From an uncultured Acinetobacter sp. (GTDB taxonomy: Bacteria > Pseudomonadota > Gammaproteobacteria > Pseudomonadales > Moraxellaceae), in contig CANQWW010000009.1 in the NCBI GenBank assembly GCA_947627655.1, forward strand, positions 1 through 34,212: 34,212 bases of DNA, read 5' to 3'. Position numbers and translations under genes: made by a program. The notes beneath the pieces were generated by a model that searched no databases, had not been told where the DNA came from, and saw nothing but the letters and a program-made list of their open reading frames with translations. Below, piece after piece: positions 1 to 9,111 of this stretch. The first letter of the stretch is position 1. Each line of letters begins with the position of its first letter.

Positions 1-383
1 GGTGAGGAGCATTGCTCCGCAAGATGCCTTCCTTGCGAAGCTTCGCTTCTCATTTGGGCGAAACCAAAGTAACAAATAACATTGTAAGCATTTGATTTAA
101 AAAGTTAAGACTCCGTAGTGGACGACTAAAAAGTTAAAGAGTCTATTTGTAAACTCCTTAACTGACTAGTATTAGTCTGAGACAGGGTTTATTTTCTTCT
201 TAGTAGGTTATTTAAAAAATATTTTTTAGGTTTCATTCTTTATTTTTCATGCACATCTGCGCATTAGACACAGCCTGCAACACTTTTTAATACGATTGGC
301 TTAGACATTGATCTGCAAATACGGCATATTGAATTTAACAACTATTATCACTTAATAATTCAATTAAATAAGAGACCATACCA
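1..383. other. Leading intergenic stretch with two small palindromes
   Basis: No gene is convincing here. The first 80 bases hold two tight palindromes: GGAGCA-T-TGCTCC (6-18) and GCGAAGCTTCGC (35-46). A short open frame runs from the window edge and ends in TAA at about 70-72. This could be the tail of a dispersed repeat or of a gene outside the window. The rest (about 80-383) is A+T rich with no hairpin-T terminator and no clear promoter that I could fix. Confidence 0.4.
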
Positions 384-752
384 ATGGATACTTTAGGAAC
401 AGAAGCGATTCGTGCCTTTTTTACCGTGCAATGTTGTTGGTTCAATAATGAAGAAATTTATCTAGAAAAAGGTTGTCTACATTGCGGCTCTGCGGCGACT
501 TATCTGATCTATTATACCAACAGTCATATCCAACGCCATTTGCTCAAATTCATCGATAAATATTATTGTCATCTGGTACAGCGTCAGGATCTCAGAGACT
601 TAAACCATTTTTCGCAGGAATATGAGACTTTTCTCGAAATACTAGAATCAGAAGTGAATTTCTATGCCCGCCAGCATCACGATATTCCACGTGAGCGCTG
701 CTTTGAGGAGGTCGAATCGATCTTCGAACACCCGTATGCCGTAGCCTGTTAA
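384..752 (+). CDS. Small conserved-looking hypothetical protein (122 aa)
   Basis: I do not recognise a characterised family. The product is 122 residues, without signal peptide or membrane segment, so probably cytosolic. It is rich in aromatic and acidic residues and in cysteine: a CC pair near residues 17-18 and a CLHC motif near 31-34 could bind metal or be redox active, but this is inference. The C-terminal half (acidic, with Glu-rich heptad-like stretches) looks helical. The ATG at 384 has only a weak purine stretch upstream. It stands alone upstream of uvrA, with about 180 bases between them and an A/T-rich tract that may hold a terminator. Coding is supported by an open frame filling the space and no better frame on either strand. 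Confidence 0.6.
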   Translation: MDTLGTEAIRAFFTVQCCWFNNEEIYLEKGCLHCGSAATYLIYYTNSHIQRHLLKFIDKYYCHLVQRQDLRDLNHFSQEYETFLEILESEVNFYARQHHDIPRERCFEEVESIFEHPYAVAC

Positions 753-872
753 ATGACCGCTTGACCGCAGAGAGAATAAAAGAGTGTCAGAAATATAAAA
801 AATTCACTTTTCTGTGCATTTTTTTGACGCTTCTCCGACACAAATTGACGCTTAAAATACTTTAGTTTGCAC

Positions 873-902
873 TTGAACATTTTTCATCCGGTATCATATA
901 AA
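873..902 (+). promoter_or_regulatory. Candidate uvrA promoter with overlapping imperfect inverted repeat
   Basis: TTGAAC (873-878), 18-bp spacer, TATAAA (897-902), placing transcription start about 25 bases before the uvrA ATG. The -35 lies in TTGAACATTTTTCAT (873-887), an imperfect inverted repeat (TTGAA/TTCAT) resembling damage-response operators of Acinetobacter, which lacks LexA. Weak evidence. Confidence 0.35.
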
Positions 903-932
903 GGTTTTCGATGAATTTTCTAGGATCATTGC

Positions 933-3764
933 ATGAGCCAAAGTCACATCCGTATTCGAGGTGCACGTACCCATAACCTAAAAAATGTGAACCTCGATAT
1001 TCCACGCGACAAGTTTGTGGTGATTACGGGACTTTCAGGTTCAGGTAAATCTTCACTTGCTTTCGATACCTTATATGCCGAAGGTCAGCGCCGCTATGTC
1101 GAATCTCTATCCGCCTATGCGCGCCAGTTCCTGTCCCAGATGGAAAAACCGGAAGTCGACTCGATTGAAGGTTTGAGTCCGGCGATTGCGATCGAGCAGA
1201 AGTCGACCAGTCATAACCCGCGTTCAACCGTGGGGACTATTACTGAAATTTATGACTATTTACGTCTGCTTTATGCCCGCGTTGGTACACCTTATTGTCC
1301 TGAACATGATCTGCCGATGGTGGCACAGACCGTCACCGAAATGGTCGATGCAGTGAAAGGCCTGGAAGAAGGCACCGCATTAATGCTGTTGGCTCCGGTT
1401 GTACGTGAGCGTAAGGGTGAATATACCGCGCTGTTTGAGCAGTTACAGAGTCAGGGCTTTGTCCGTGCCCGGGTAGATGGCGAGATTATGGAAATTGATC
1501 CGCCACCTGAACTGGATAAGAAGAAAAAGCATACCATTGAAGTGGTCGTCGATCGCTTTAAAGTCCGTGATGATCTGGGCAACCGTATTGCAGAAAGCTT
1601 TGAGACTGCACTGCGCCTCGGTGGGGATATTGCCATTGTGTCGCGCATGAAAAGCGAACGACCAGACCGCGTGTTCTCAGCAAAACATTCTTGCCCGGAA
1701 TGTGACCGTGCAGTGGCTGAGCTGGAACCGCGTTTATTTTCATTTAACAATCCCTTTGGCGCCTGTCCGGTCTGTGATGGCTTGGGCACCCGCAGCCATT
1801 TCAGTGCCGAGAAGCTGATTCCCAATCCGGAACTGAGTCTAAGTCAGGGTGCGATTCGTGGCTGGGATCGTCAGCGTCCGTATTATTACAGCATGCTGGA
1901 AAAAGTCGCGCACCATTTCAGCTATGCACTGGATACCCCCTGGAATGAGCTGGAAGCAGAGGTTAAAAAGAAATTTCTGTATGGCACCGGTCGGGAAAAA
2001 ATTGACCTGAGCTATGTCGATGAACGTGGTCGCCGCCACAACCGAGTGATTGCCTTTGAAGGTGTACTCCCGCATCTGGAACGTCGTTACCGTGAAACTG
2101 AAAGTAACTATGTGCGTGATGATCTAGCGCAGTATCTGTCGAATGCCGCTTGTGATGCTTGTGGTGGTTCACGGCTGAATGAAATTTCGCGTCATGTGAA
2201 AATTCTGGATAAGACCATTGCTGAAATCACCAAAATGTCGATTGGCGATGCCGAAAGTTATTATCAAGGCCTGAATCTGGAAGGGGCTCGTGGTGAAATC
2301 GCTGACAAGATTTTTAAGGAAATCCGTGAGCGCCTGCACTTTCTGGTCTCTGTTGGCCTGAATTATCTCAGCCTGTCACGTTCTGCGGAAACCCTCTCCG
2401 GCGGTGAAGCACAGCGTATTCGTCTGGCCTCACAGATCGGTGCCGGTCTGATGGGTGTCATGTACGTGCTGGATGAACCATCGATTGGTTTGCACCAACG
2501 TGATAATGACCGTCTGTTACAGACTTTGGTACGCCTGCGTGACTTGGGCAACACGGTTCTGGTGGTGGAACATGATGAAGATGCAATCCGTGCAGCGGAT
2601 CATATTATTGATATCGGCCCCGGTGCGGGCGTGCATGGCGGGCATGTGATTGCGGAAGGCACTTATGATGAAATTCTGACCAACCCAGACTCGCTGACCG
2701 GAAAATATTTATCTGGCAAATTAAAAATTGAAGTCCCGAAACAGCGTACCCAACCACCGAAACCGGAAGAGCAGATCAAACTGATGGGTGCCGCTGGGCA
2801 TAACCTAAAAAATGTCGACCTGAGCATTCCACTGGGCATCATGACCTGCGTGACCGGTGTATCGGGTTCAGGTAAATCTACTCTGATTAACCGGACCTTG
2901 TTGCCGCTGGCAGCGACACAGCTGAATGGTGCCACCACCCTGACGGCAGAGAAATTCGACTCGATAGATGGCCTGCAGTTCCTGGATAAAGTGGTCGATA
3001 TTGACCAGAGTCCGATTGGGCGTACGCCACGTTCCAATCCAGCGACCTATACCGGTCTGTTTACTCCAATTCGTGAACTGTTCTCTCAAACGCAGGAAGC
3101 CAAGGCACGTGGTTATATGGCCGGGCGTTTCTCCTTTAACGTGAAAGGTGGGCGCTGTGAAGCCTGTGAAGGGGATGGCATGATCAAGGTCGCCATGCAC
3201 TTCCTGCCGGACATGTATGTGCCATGTGATGCCTGCCATGGCAAGCGCTATAACCGTGAAACCTTGGAAGTCAACTACAAGGGCAAGAACATTTCTGATG
3301 TATTGCAAATGACGGTTGAAGATGCCATGCATTTCTTCGATGCGATTCCGGTAATTCACCGACGTCTGGAAACCCTGCATCAGGTAGGTCTGGGGTATAT
3401 TCGCCTTGGTCAGTCAGCAACCACCCTATCTGGTGGTGAGGCACAGCGTGTCAAACTGGCCCGTGAGCTGGCGAAGCGTGATACCGGTCAAACCTTGTAT
3501 ATTCTAGATGAACCGACTACGGGTCTACATTTCCATGATATTGCCAAGCTGCTGGATATCCTGCATCAGTTACGTGATAAGGGAAATACCATTGTAGAGA
3601 TTGAGCATAATCTGGATGTGATTAAGACCGCAGACTGGCTGGTGGACTTAGGTCCGGAAGGTGGTGCTGGTGGCGGAATGATTATTGCTGAAGGTACACC
3701 GGAACAGGTGGCTAAATCTAAGGTTTCGCATACAGCGAAATTCTTAAAACCACTGTTAAAATAA
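933..3764 (+). CDS. uvrA: Excinuclease ABC subunit A (UvrA)
   Basis: DNA damage-recognition ATPase of nucleotide excision repair. As a dimer it loads UvrB at bulky lesions such as UV photoproducts. Length of 943 residues matches the family (E. coli 940). Two ABC ATPase modules are visible. The first has Walker [10 protein letters not shown] at 33-41, a CxxC...CxxC zinc module at C254, C257, C278 and C281, and signature LSGGEAQR followed by [10 protein letters not shown]. The second has Walker [10 protein letters not shown] at 642-650, a second zinc module at C742, C745, C765 and C768, and a second LSGGEAQR followed by LDEPTTGLH. All key residues are intact. The ATG at 933 begins [18 protein letters not shown], the standard N-terminus. 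Single-gene unit closed by a strong terminator. Confidence 0.98.
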   Translation: MSQSHIRIRGARTHNLKNVNLDIPRDKFVVITGLSGSGKSSLAFDTLYAEGQRRYVESLSAYARQFLSQMEKPEVDSIEGLSPAIAIEQKSTSHNPRSTVGTITEIYDYLRLLYARVGTPYCPEHDLPMVAQTVTEMVDAVKGLEEGTALMLLAPVVRERKGEYTALFEQLQSQGFVRARVDGEIMEIDPPPELDKKKKHTIEVVVDRFKVRDDLGNRIAESFETALRLGGDIAIVSRMKSERPDRVFSAKHSCPECDRAVAELEPRLFSFNNPFGACPVCDGLGTRSHFSAEKLIPNPELSLSQGAIRGWDRQRPYYYSMLEKVAHHFSYALDTPWNELEAEVKKKFLYGTGREKIDLSYVDERGRRHNRVIAFEGVLPHLERRYRETESNYVRDDLAQYLSNAACDACGGSRLNEISRHVKILDKTIAEITKMSIGDAESYYQGLNLEGARGEIADKIFKEIRERLHFLVSVGLNYLSLSRSAETLSGGEAQRIRLASQIGAGLMGVMYVLDEPSIGLHQRDNDRLLQTLVRLRDLGNTVLVVEHDEDAIRAADHIIDIGPGAGVHGGHVIAEGTYDEILTNPDSLTGKYLSGKLKIEVPKQRTQPPKPEEQIKLMGAAGHNLKNVDLSIPLGIMTCVTGVSGSGKSTLINRTLLPLAATQLNGATTLTAEKFDSIDGLQFLDKVVDIDQSPIGRTPRSNPATYTGLFTPIRELFSQTQEAKARGYMAGRFSFNVKGGRCEACEGDGMIKVAMHFLPDMYVPCDACHGKRYNRETLEVNYKGKNISDVLQMTVEDAMHFFDAIPVIHRRLETLHQVGLGYIRLGQSATTLSGGEAQRVKLARELAKRDTGQTLYILDEPTTGLHFHDIAKLLDILHQLRDKGNTIVEIEHNLDVIKTADWLVDLGPEGGAGGGMIIAEGTPEQVAKSKVSHTAKFLKPLLK

Positions 3765-3768
3765 GATG

Positions 3769-3792
3769 AAAGGGCTCGTAAGAGCCTTTTTA
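3769..3792 (+). terminator. Rho-independent terminator of uvrA
   Basis: GGCTC (3773-3777), GTAA loop and GAGCC (3782-3786) followed by a T run, starting a few bases after the uvrA stop codon. Confidence 0.85.
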
Positions 3793-3902
3793 TCTTGCTG
3801 TTTTACCGATGAAAGTACATATAATTTCTGTTACTCCTCATCATCACCAAACAAAGTTACTGCTAAACTGCTTGGAGATATCAAATAAAAGAGCACTGTG
3901 AC

Positions 3903-5057
3903 ATGCTTGATCTCCAGTCTAAGCTGCCCGATCTGGGTGTAACCATTTTTAGTACCATGTCTGCCCTGGCCCAACAACTCGGGGCACTGAATCTTTCCCA
4001 AGGTTTCCCGGACTTTCCTACACCGCCTGAACTAACTGACGCTCTAGGACGAGCAACTGCTTCTGGGTTTAACCAGTATGCACCGGGGGATGGCCTGCCG
4101 ATGTTACGCTCACTGGTCGCTGATTTATATTTACAACGTGATCAGCTGTCACTCGATCCAGCTCAGGAAATTACCATTACACCGGGCGCGACCATTGCCA
4201 TTTTCTGTGCCATTCAGGCGGTGGTCCGTGCAGGTGAAGAAGTCATTATTTTTGATCCCAGCTATGACAGCTATGCACCTACAGTACAGATGATTGGTGC
4301 CAAGCCAGTTCATATTGCCCTACAGCATCCGGATTTTTCTGTAGACTGGAACCAGGTCAAGGATGCGATTAATGACCGTACCCGGATGATTGTTGTCAAT
4401 ACGCCACATAATCCGACCGGGAGTGTCTGGTCCGAACAGGACTGGCAACAGCTGATTGAACTGATCCGGGATCGCAATATTGTGGTGCTCTCCGATGAAG
4501 TCTATGAACATCTGGTATTTGATGGAATCAAGCACCATTCAGCACTGTCCTTTACAGAATTACGTGAACGCAGTTTTGTCATTGGTTCTTTTGGCAAGAC
4601 TTTTCATGTCACCGGTTGGAAAACCGGTTTCTGCGTGGCCGCCCCCACGCTCATGAAAATGTTCCGCCAAGTCTATCAGTTTGCTAGCTTCTGTGGCGTG
4701 ACCCCCATACAAGTGGCACTGGCAGAATACATGCAGCAGCATCCTGAACATATCCAGCAGCTTTCCACTTTTTATCAGACCAAGCGCAATTTGTTTAATT
4801 CATCGATTCAGCAGTCACGCTTTCAGTGGCGTCCTTCTCAGGGAACTTATTTCCAGAATCTGGACTATAGCCAGATTCGCCCCGACCTGGATGATGTCAG
4901 CATGTGTCAATATCTGGCACATGAACATGGAATCGTTGCCATTCCGGTTTCTGTTTTTTATCAACAGCCTCCTGGGGATTTACGCCTCCTGCGTTTCTGC
5001 TTTGCTAAAAAAGAGCAAACCTTGCAACAAGCAGGTGAAATCCTTTCAAAAGTTTAA
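3903..5057 (+). CDS. PLP-dependent aminotransferase, methionine aminotransferase (YbdL) type
   Basis: Fold-type I aminotransferase (class I/II), 384 residues, cytosolic. The substrate is probably methionine or other large neutral/aromatic amino acids, by resemblance to YbdL and kynurenine aminotransferases. Visible landmarks: LSQGFPDFPTP near the N-terminus, NPTG with N170 for the PLP ring, DEVYEH with D198 and Y201, and SFGKTFHVTGWK with the Schiff-base lysine K232. The C-terminal RFCFAK arginine would hold the substrate carboxylate. The ATG at 3903 gives MLDLQSKLPDLGVTIF, the usual start for this group. It stands alone between two terminators. YbdL-like enzymes act in methionine salvage, but no salvage genes are adjacent. 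Exact substrate is inferred. Confidence 0.88.
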   Translation: MLDLQSKLPDLGVTIFSTMSALAQQLGALNLSQGFPDFPTPPELTDALGRATASGFNQYAPGDGLPMLRSLVADLYLQRDQLSLDPAQEITITPGATIAIFCAIQAVVRAGEEVIIFDPSYDSYAPTVQMIGAKPVHIALQHPDFSVDWNQVKDAINDRTRMIVVNTPHNPTGSVWSEQDWQQLIELIRDRNIVVLSDEVYEHLVFDGIKHHSALSFTELRERSFVIGSFGKTFHVTGWKTGFCVAAPTLMKMFRQVYQFASFCGVTPIQVALAEYMQQHPEHIQQLSTFYQTKRNLFNSSIQQSRFQWRPSQGTYFQNLDYSQIRPDLDDVSMCQYLAHEHGIVAIPVSVFYQQPPGDLRLLRFCFAKKEQTLQQAGEILSKV

Positions 5058-5087
5058 ATTTTCTTTTTGAAGACTTACATAGAGTAG

Positions 5088-5118
5088 GCCTTAGTTACTT
5101 AAAAGCTAAGGCTTTTTT
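5088..5118 (+). terminator. Rho-independent terminator after the aminotransferase
   Basis: GCCTTAG (5088-5094) and CTAAGGC (5106-5112) with an 11-nt loop, followed by TTTTTT. Confidence 0.85.
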
Positions 5119-5180
5119 ATTGAAAATTTCCGATAATTATTGGATCTTTATTCCAACAATAATCAATTACAGGATGTCCT

Positions 5181-6545
5181 ATGGCTCAACAAGTATTGGT
5201 ACAGCAGCAAAACTTATGGAAATCCTTTTTCATTTTTTTGCTGCCGCTGATTGTCACCAATATCTTGCAAAGTCTATCTGGTACGATTAACACGATTTAT
5301 GTCGGACAGATGCTGGGTGTACATGCCATTGCTGCAGTTGCAGTTTTTTTCCCGATTCTGTTCTGTTTAATGGCTTTTGTCATTGGCTTGTCGGCAGGTT
5401 CGACCGTGTTAGTGGGACAGGCTTGGGGCGCTAAGAATCTGGAGAAAGTGCGTTGCGTAGTGGGTTCCACCCTATTTATGACTCTGATTGGCGGCAGTCT
5501 GATTGCACTATTGGGGGTGATTTTTGCAGAGAATATCCTGCTGCTTCTGGGAACCGATCCCGATGTGATGCATCTGTCCCTGCCTTATGTGCAATGGATG
5601 CTTGCGGGTAGCCCACTGATTTTTATTTATATTATCTATACTTCAATTCTACGTGGTGTAGGTGACAGCACGACGGCGTTGTTTGCCTCTGCCCTGACCA
5701 TTGGCGTGGGGCTAATCGTGACGCCCGTTTTGATTGCTGGTTATTTCGGTTTCCCGAAAATGGGGATTATCTCGCCTGCCATTGCGACGATTCTCGGGAA
5801 TATAGCGGTTCTGTTATTTCTCACCTTCTATTTAAATTATAAAGACCATCCCCTTAAACCAGATCTAGCCATGTTGAAACATATCCGTCATCATCCTGTT
5901 TTAAGTAAAATTATTCTACGCTTAGGGATTCCGACCGGGGTGCAGATGATCACCACTTCAGCTGCAGGTCTGGTGATTGTCGGTCTGGTCAACCGCTATG
6001 GGGCAGAAGCCACAGCAGCTTATGGTGCAGTGAATCAGGTACTGAACTATATCCAGTTCCCTGCGCTTTCCATCGCGATTGCTGCTTCAGTTTTCGCTGC
6101 ACAAGCCATTGGTGCCGGTAAAAATGACTTGCTCAATAAAGTCACCCGAACTGCTTTGAGTATGAATATCCTGTTTACCGGCAGTCTGGTGGTGCTGGCT
6201 TACCTGTTCTCGAAATATCTGATGGCACTGTTCATTACCGATCCTCAGGTGGTGGTTCTCGGTCAACAATTGCTGTTTATCGTGCTCTGGTCGATCCTGT
6301 TCTTTGGTGCCAGTGCGATTTTCGCTTCAATTATGCGTGCCAGTGGCACAGTCACTGTACCGATGATTATCAATATTATTGCCATCATCGTGATTGAAGT
6401 ACCTGCGGCTTATATGTTTAGCCAATGGTGGGGATTACAGGGCATTTGGTATGGTTATGCTCTCGCCTTTGTCTGTCTATGTATCATGCAGGGTCTGTAT
6501 TACCAGTTCATCTGGAAGAGGAAAGCGATCAAGGCGCTGGTGTAA
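5181..6545 (+). CDS. MATE family multidrug/cation efflux transporter
   Basis: Inner-membrane antiporter of the multidrug and toxic compound extrusion family, exporting cationic drugs or metabolites using a Na+ or H+ gradient. It has 454 residues and about 12 hydrophobic segments arranged as two six-helix halves. The N-terminal PLIVTNILQSLSGTINTIYVGQ is the typical MATE first helix, and GQAWGAKN follows the second helix. The sequence is not that of the well-known Acinetobacter pump AbeM, so this is a second MATE protein. ATG at 5181 is preceded by AGGA about seven bases upstream. It follows a terminator and has its own promoter region. There is no clear terminator after it before the monooxygenase gene. 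Substrate cannot be told from sequence. Confidence 0.92.
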   Translation: MAQQVLVQQQNLWKSFFIFLLPLIVTNILQSLSGTINTIYVGQMLGVHAIAAVAVFFPILFCLMAFVIGLSAGSTVLVGQAWGAKNLEKVRCVVGSTLFMTLIGGSLIALLGVIFAENILLLLGTDPDVMHLSLPYVQWMLAGSPLIFIYIIYTSILRGVGDSTTALFASALTIGVGLIVTPVLIAGYFGFPKMGIISPAIATILGNIAVLLFLTFYLNYKDHPLKPDLAMLKHIRHHPVLSKIILRLGIPTGVQMITTSAAGLVIVGLVNRYGAEATAAYGAVNQVLNYIQFPALSIAIAASVFAAQAIGAGKNDLLNKVTRTALSMNILFTGSLVVLAYLFSKYLMALFITDPQVVVLGQQLLFIVLWSILFFGASAIFASIMRASGTVTVPMIINIIAIIVIEVPAAYMFSQWWGLQGIWYGYALAFVCLCIMQGLYYQFIWKRKAIKALV

Positions 6546-6616
6546 CTTTCGTCCTGGCCTTTAATCGCTTGATTGAGCAAATAGCCAACTTAAGATAAGC
6601 ACTGCATTTTTTCCAC

Positions 6617-6632
6617 TGTTTGGTTTGGAACA
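6617..6632 (+). promoter_or_regulatory. Degenerate activator-site candidate (TGTT-N8-AACA)
   Basis: TGTT (6617-6620), 8 nt, AACA (6629-6632). The half-sites and spacing are the same as in the core of the perfect inverted repeat at 20696-20715. Its centre is about 91 bp upstream of the -24 element at 6715, against 86 bp for the other operon. Four-base half-sites are weak alone; the matching position is the argument. Confidence 0.4.
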
Positions 6633-6712
6633 AAGTCATCTTTTTACTGTCGATTTTTAAACACATAAAATTATTAAGAATTTTAAGATTTTGTTTTTAT
6701 TAAAAATATTTA

Positions 6713-6729
6713 TTGGCATATTAATTGAT
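6713..6729 (+). promoter_or_regulatory. Sigma-54-like -24/-12 promoter of the monooxygenase gene
   Basis: TTGGCATATTAATTGAT. The -24 part TTGGCA is consensus, the spacing of ten bases is right, but the -12 dinucleotide is GA instead of GC. Predicted start of transcription is about 6740, giving a leader of about 30 nt with AAGGA before the ATG at 6772. It shares TTGGCAT with the better element at 20604-20622. Confidence 0.5.
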
Positions 6730-6771
6730 CTTATCTCTTTGACGAAAATACCAAAAGATAAGGAAACACAC

Positions 6772-8136
6772 ATGGCCAAGCGTCAAATTAAACTCGGTGC
6801 TTTTATTCCCGCAACCTCCCAGCATGCTGCTGGCTGGCGCCATCCTGAATCACGCCCGCAGGACCATCTGAATATTGATTACCTCATCGAACTGGCAAAA
6901 ACGGCTGAGAAAGGCTTATTCGATGCTTATTTTCTTGCAGATGGCTTATCTATCAGTTGGGGAAATGCCAAAGAAGGTCAACGTGGTTTGGGCGATAAAC
7001 CAGTAGGTTTTGAGCCTGTTACGCTATTTGCTGCATTATCTGCAGTAACCAAAAATCTCGGCTTTATTGCGACAGCATCAACGACTTATGAAGATCCGTA
7101 TCTACTGGCACGTAAATTTGCTTCATTGGATCATATTTCTAAAGGTCGTGCGGCATGGAATGTGGTCACTACAGCATCTCCAGATACCGCACGTAACTTT
7201 GGTCTGGAACAGCATCCGGATCCTAGAACCCGTTATGAACGTGCCAATGAGTTTATTGAAGTCACGCATAAACTTTGGGATTCCTGGGAAGATGATAGCT
7301 TCTTATATGACAAAGACAGTGGCCAGTTTTTTGATGCCAGTAAATTCCATGAGCCGAATCATCAAGGTAAATACTTTAAGGTTGAAGGTGCTTTAAATAT
7401 CTCCCGTCCACCTCAAGGCTATCCAGTAATTGTTCAGGCGGGTCAATCTGAAGATGGTCGCGAACTCGCAGGTAAATATGCCGAAGTAATTTTCACCGCG
7501 CAGCAGAATCTGACGGATGCTCAAGAGTTTTACCGTGATGTGAAAAGCCGTCTTCTTAAATACGGCCGTCAACCTGATGATTTAAAAATCATGCCAGGGG
7601 TATCTATTTTCGTGGCGAAAACAGAACAGGAAGCGCAAGAAAAGTATGCCCTACTCAACAGCCTGATCCATCCGAAAGTAGGTTTAACCCTGTTATCGGG
7701 ATTGTCAGGCGGCATCAACCTGGAGAAATATGATCTCGATGCACCTTTCCCAAAGCTTGAAGACACCGACATCAATTTCTCTAGCCGTCAGAAAATGATG
7801 ATCGATATTGCTCGCAAGCATAACTTTACCATTCGTCAACTATATGAATATATTGCTTCTGCCCGTGGTCATTGGACCTTGATCGGGACACCTGAACAGG
7901 TCGTCGATCAATTACAGGAATGGTTTGAAAATGACGGTGCAGATGGCTTTAACATTTTGCCACCCACCACCCCAGCTGGCCTGAATGACTTTGTTGAATT
8001 TATTGTGCCGGAGCTGCAACGTCGTGGCCTGTTCCGTACCGCATATGAAGGCTCAATGCTACGTGAGAACTTAGGACTAAAACGTCCAGAAAACCAGTAT
8101 GTGCTTGAGCGTAAAATCAATAAAGCTGCCTCTTAA
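6772..8136 (+). CDS. LLM-class flavin-dependent monooxygenase, NtaA/SnaA/DszA (SoxA) type
   Basis: FMNH2-dependent monooxygenase with a luciferase-like TIM barrel, 454 residues. The family includes nitrilotriacetate monooxygenase NtaA and dibenzothiophene-sulfone monooxygenase DszA, and is common in sulfur-scavenging loci. Family features seen: KLGAFIPATSQHAAGWRHPE at the N-terminus, AEKGLFDAYFLADGLS, the SRPPQGYPVIVQAGQSEDG block, and a C-terminal GTPEQVVDQLQEWFENDGADG. I chose ATG 6772, which has AAGGA seven bases upstream. An in-frame TTG at 6691 would add 27 unrelated residues and overlap the promoter. No flavin reductase is encoded nearby, so FMNH2 must come from elsewhere. It faces away from the ABC operon but shares its regulatory architecture. 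The substrate (sulfone, sulfonate or other) is not deducible. Confidence 0.9.
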   Translation: MAKRQIKLGAFIPATSQHAAGWRHPESRPQDHLNIDYLIELAKTAEKGLFDAYFLADGLSISWGNAKEGQRGLGDKPVGFEPVTLFAALSAVTKNLGFIATASTTYEDPYLLARKFASLDHISKGRAAWNVVTTASPDTARNFGLEQHPDPRTRYERANEFIEVTHKLWDSWEDDSFLYDKDSGQFFDASKFHEPNHQGKYFKVEGALNISRPPQGYPVIVQAGQSEDGRELAGKYAEVIFTAQQNLTDAQEFYRDVKSRLLKYGRQPDDLKIMPGVSIFVAKTEQEAQEKYALLNSLIHPKVGLTLLSGLSGGINLEKYDLDAPFPKLEDTDINFSSRQKMMIDIARKHNFTIRQLYEYIASARGHWTLIGTPEQVVDQLQEWFENDGADGFNILPPTTPAGLNDFVEFIVPELQRRGLFRTAYEGSMLRENLGLKRPENQYVLERKINKAAS

Positions 8137-8149
8137 CTTTATTATATAA

Positions 8150-8172
8150 ATGCCCTTCGGGGCATTTTTTTT
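8150..8172 (+). terminator. Rho-independent terminator of the monooxygenase gene
   Basis: ATGCCC, TTCG tetraloop, GGGCAT, then eight T (8165-8172). Confidence 0.92.
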
Positions 8173-8210
8173 ATGTCCCTAATATTGCTGTTTACATCAA
8201 TCTTGAATCC

Positions 8211-8238
8211 ACAAAAAGGCCTGCAGATGCAGGCCTTT
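8211..8238 (-). terminator. Rho-independent terminator of the ssuF-ssuB-like pair
   Basis: AAAGGCCTGC (8215-8224), a 4-nt loop and GCAGGCCTTT (8229-8238). Read on the minus strand it ends in a T run, just after the ATPase stop at 8252. Confidence 0.9.
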
Positions 8239-8251
8239 AGAGTTTGCATAA

Positions 8252-9073
8252 TTACCAGGCAAACTGGTAATCCGAAAACTGTTTTGGTTGCTGTAGTAAT
8301 ACATCTTTGCTCGGATCACTGAAGTCCTGCAAGATATTGTTTTTAATATTGTGCAGACGGACATCTTCACGTTTACGCGGATGTGGTACTGGTACATCCA
8401 CAATCCGCTTAATCCGACCCGGATGTGGCTGCATTACCACCACGCGATCACCCAAGAATACCGCTTCTTCTACATCATGCGTGACAATGATCATGGTGAT
8501 TTTTTCTGTTTGCCAGATGCGCTGTAATTCGTCCTGCAAATTCTGACGGGTCAAGGCATCCAGGGCACCAAAAGGCTCATCCAGCAATAGAATGTGCGGG
8601 CGATTCACCAGACTACGGGCAATCGCCACACGCTGATTCATACCGCCCGACAGCTGTGAAGGATAGGCATTTTTAAAATTGGTCAGGTTGACCAATTCCA
8701 GATGTTCTTCAATCAGCCTGTCTTCTTCAGTACGGCTAAAATTGCTTTTATGCAATGCAATACGCACATTTTCACGGACACTCAGCCATGGAAACAGGCG
8801 ATGGTCCTGAAACACAATGCCGCGATTGAGGCTGGTGCCAAAGGCCTTCTGACCATCCACCAGAATATTGCCCTGATATTGGTTTTCCAGTCCGACCAGT
8901 AGCCGAAGCAAGGTTGATTTACCGCAACCACTGCTACCGACAATACTGATGAACTCTCCCGGCTGAATGTCCAGATTGATATCTTCCAAGACCACCAGGT
9001 CCTCATTGTTTTGCGAGGGATAGCGCTTGCTGAGCTGCTGAATTGACACGGAACCGAAATCTTGTTGTGACAT
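8252..9073 (-). CDS. ABC transporter ATPase, SsuB/TauB (nitrate/sulfonate/taurine) type
   Basis: Nucleotide-binding subunit of an inner-membrane importer of the sulfonate/nitrate/taurine family, 273 residues. Walker A GSSGCGKST is at 46-54, Q-loop VFQDHRLFPW near 87-96, signature LSGGM at 141-145, Walker B ILLLDEP at 161-167 and the H-loop histidine at H199. All are intact. The start ATG at 9073 has AAGGAG a few bases upstream. It lies 38 bases downstream of the molbindin-like gene and forms a two-gene unit closed by the terminator at 8211-8238. No permease is adjacent. Its partners are most likely two of the three permeases in the operon at 10762-15152, which otherwise has only one ATPase. 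Confidence 0.9.
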   Translation of the reverse strand: MSQQDFGSVSIQQLSKRYPSQNNEDLVVLEDINLDIQPGEFISIVGSSGCGKSTLLRLLVGLENQYQGNILVDGQKAFGTSLNRGIVFQDHRLFPWLSVRENVRIALHKSNFSRTEEDRLIEEHLELVNLTNFKNAYPSQLSGGMNQRVAIARSLVNRPHILLLDEPFGALDALTRQNLQDELQRIWQTEKITMIIVTHDVEEAVFLGDRVVVMQPHPGRIKRIVDVPVPHPRKREDVRLHNIKNNILQDFSDPSKDVLLQQPKQFSDYQFAW

Positions 9074-9111
9074 CGTTCACTCCTTGTTATTGATCTAACT
9101 CAGACTTAGAC

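Noticed and set aside
6691..6771. Upstream extension of the monooxygenase from TTG 6691
   Set aside because: Adds 27 residues foreign to the family, crosses the sigma-54-like element, and lacks a ribosome site; ATG 6772 has AAGGA in place.
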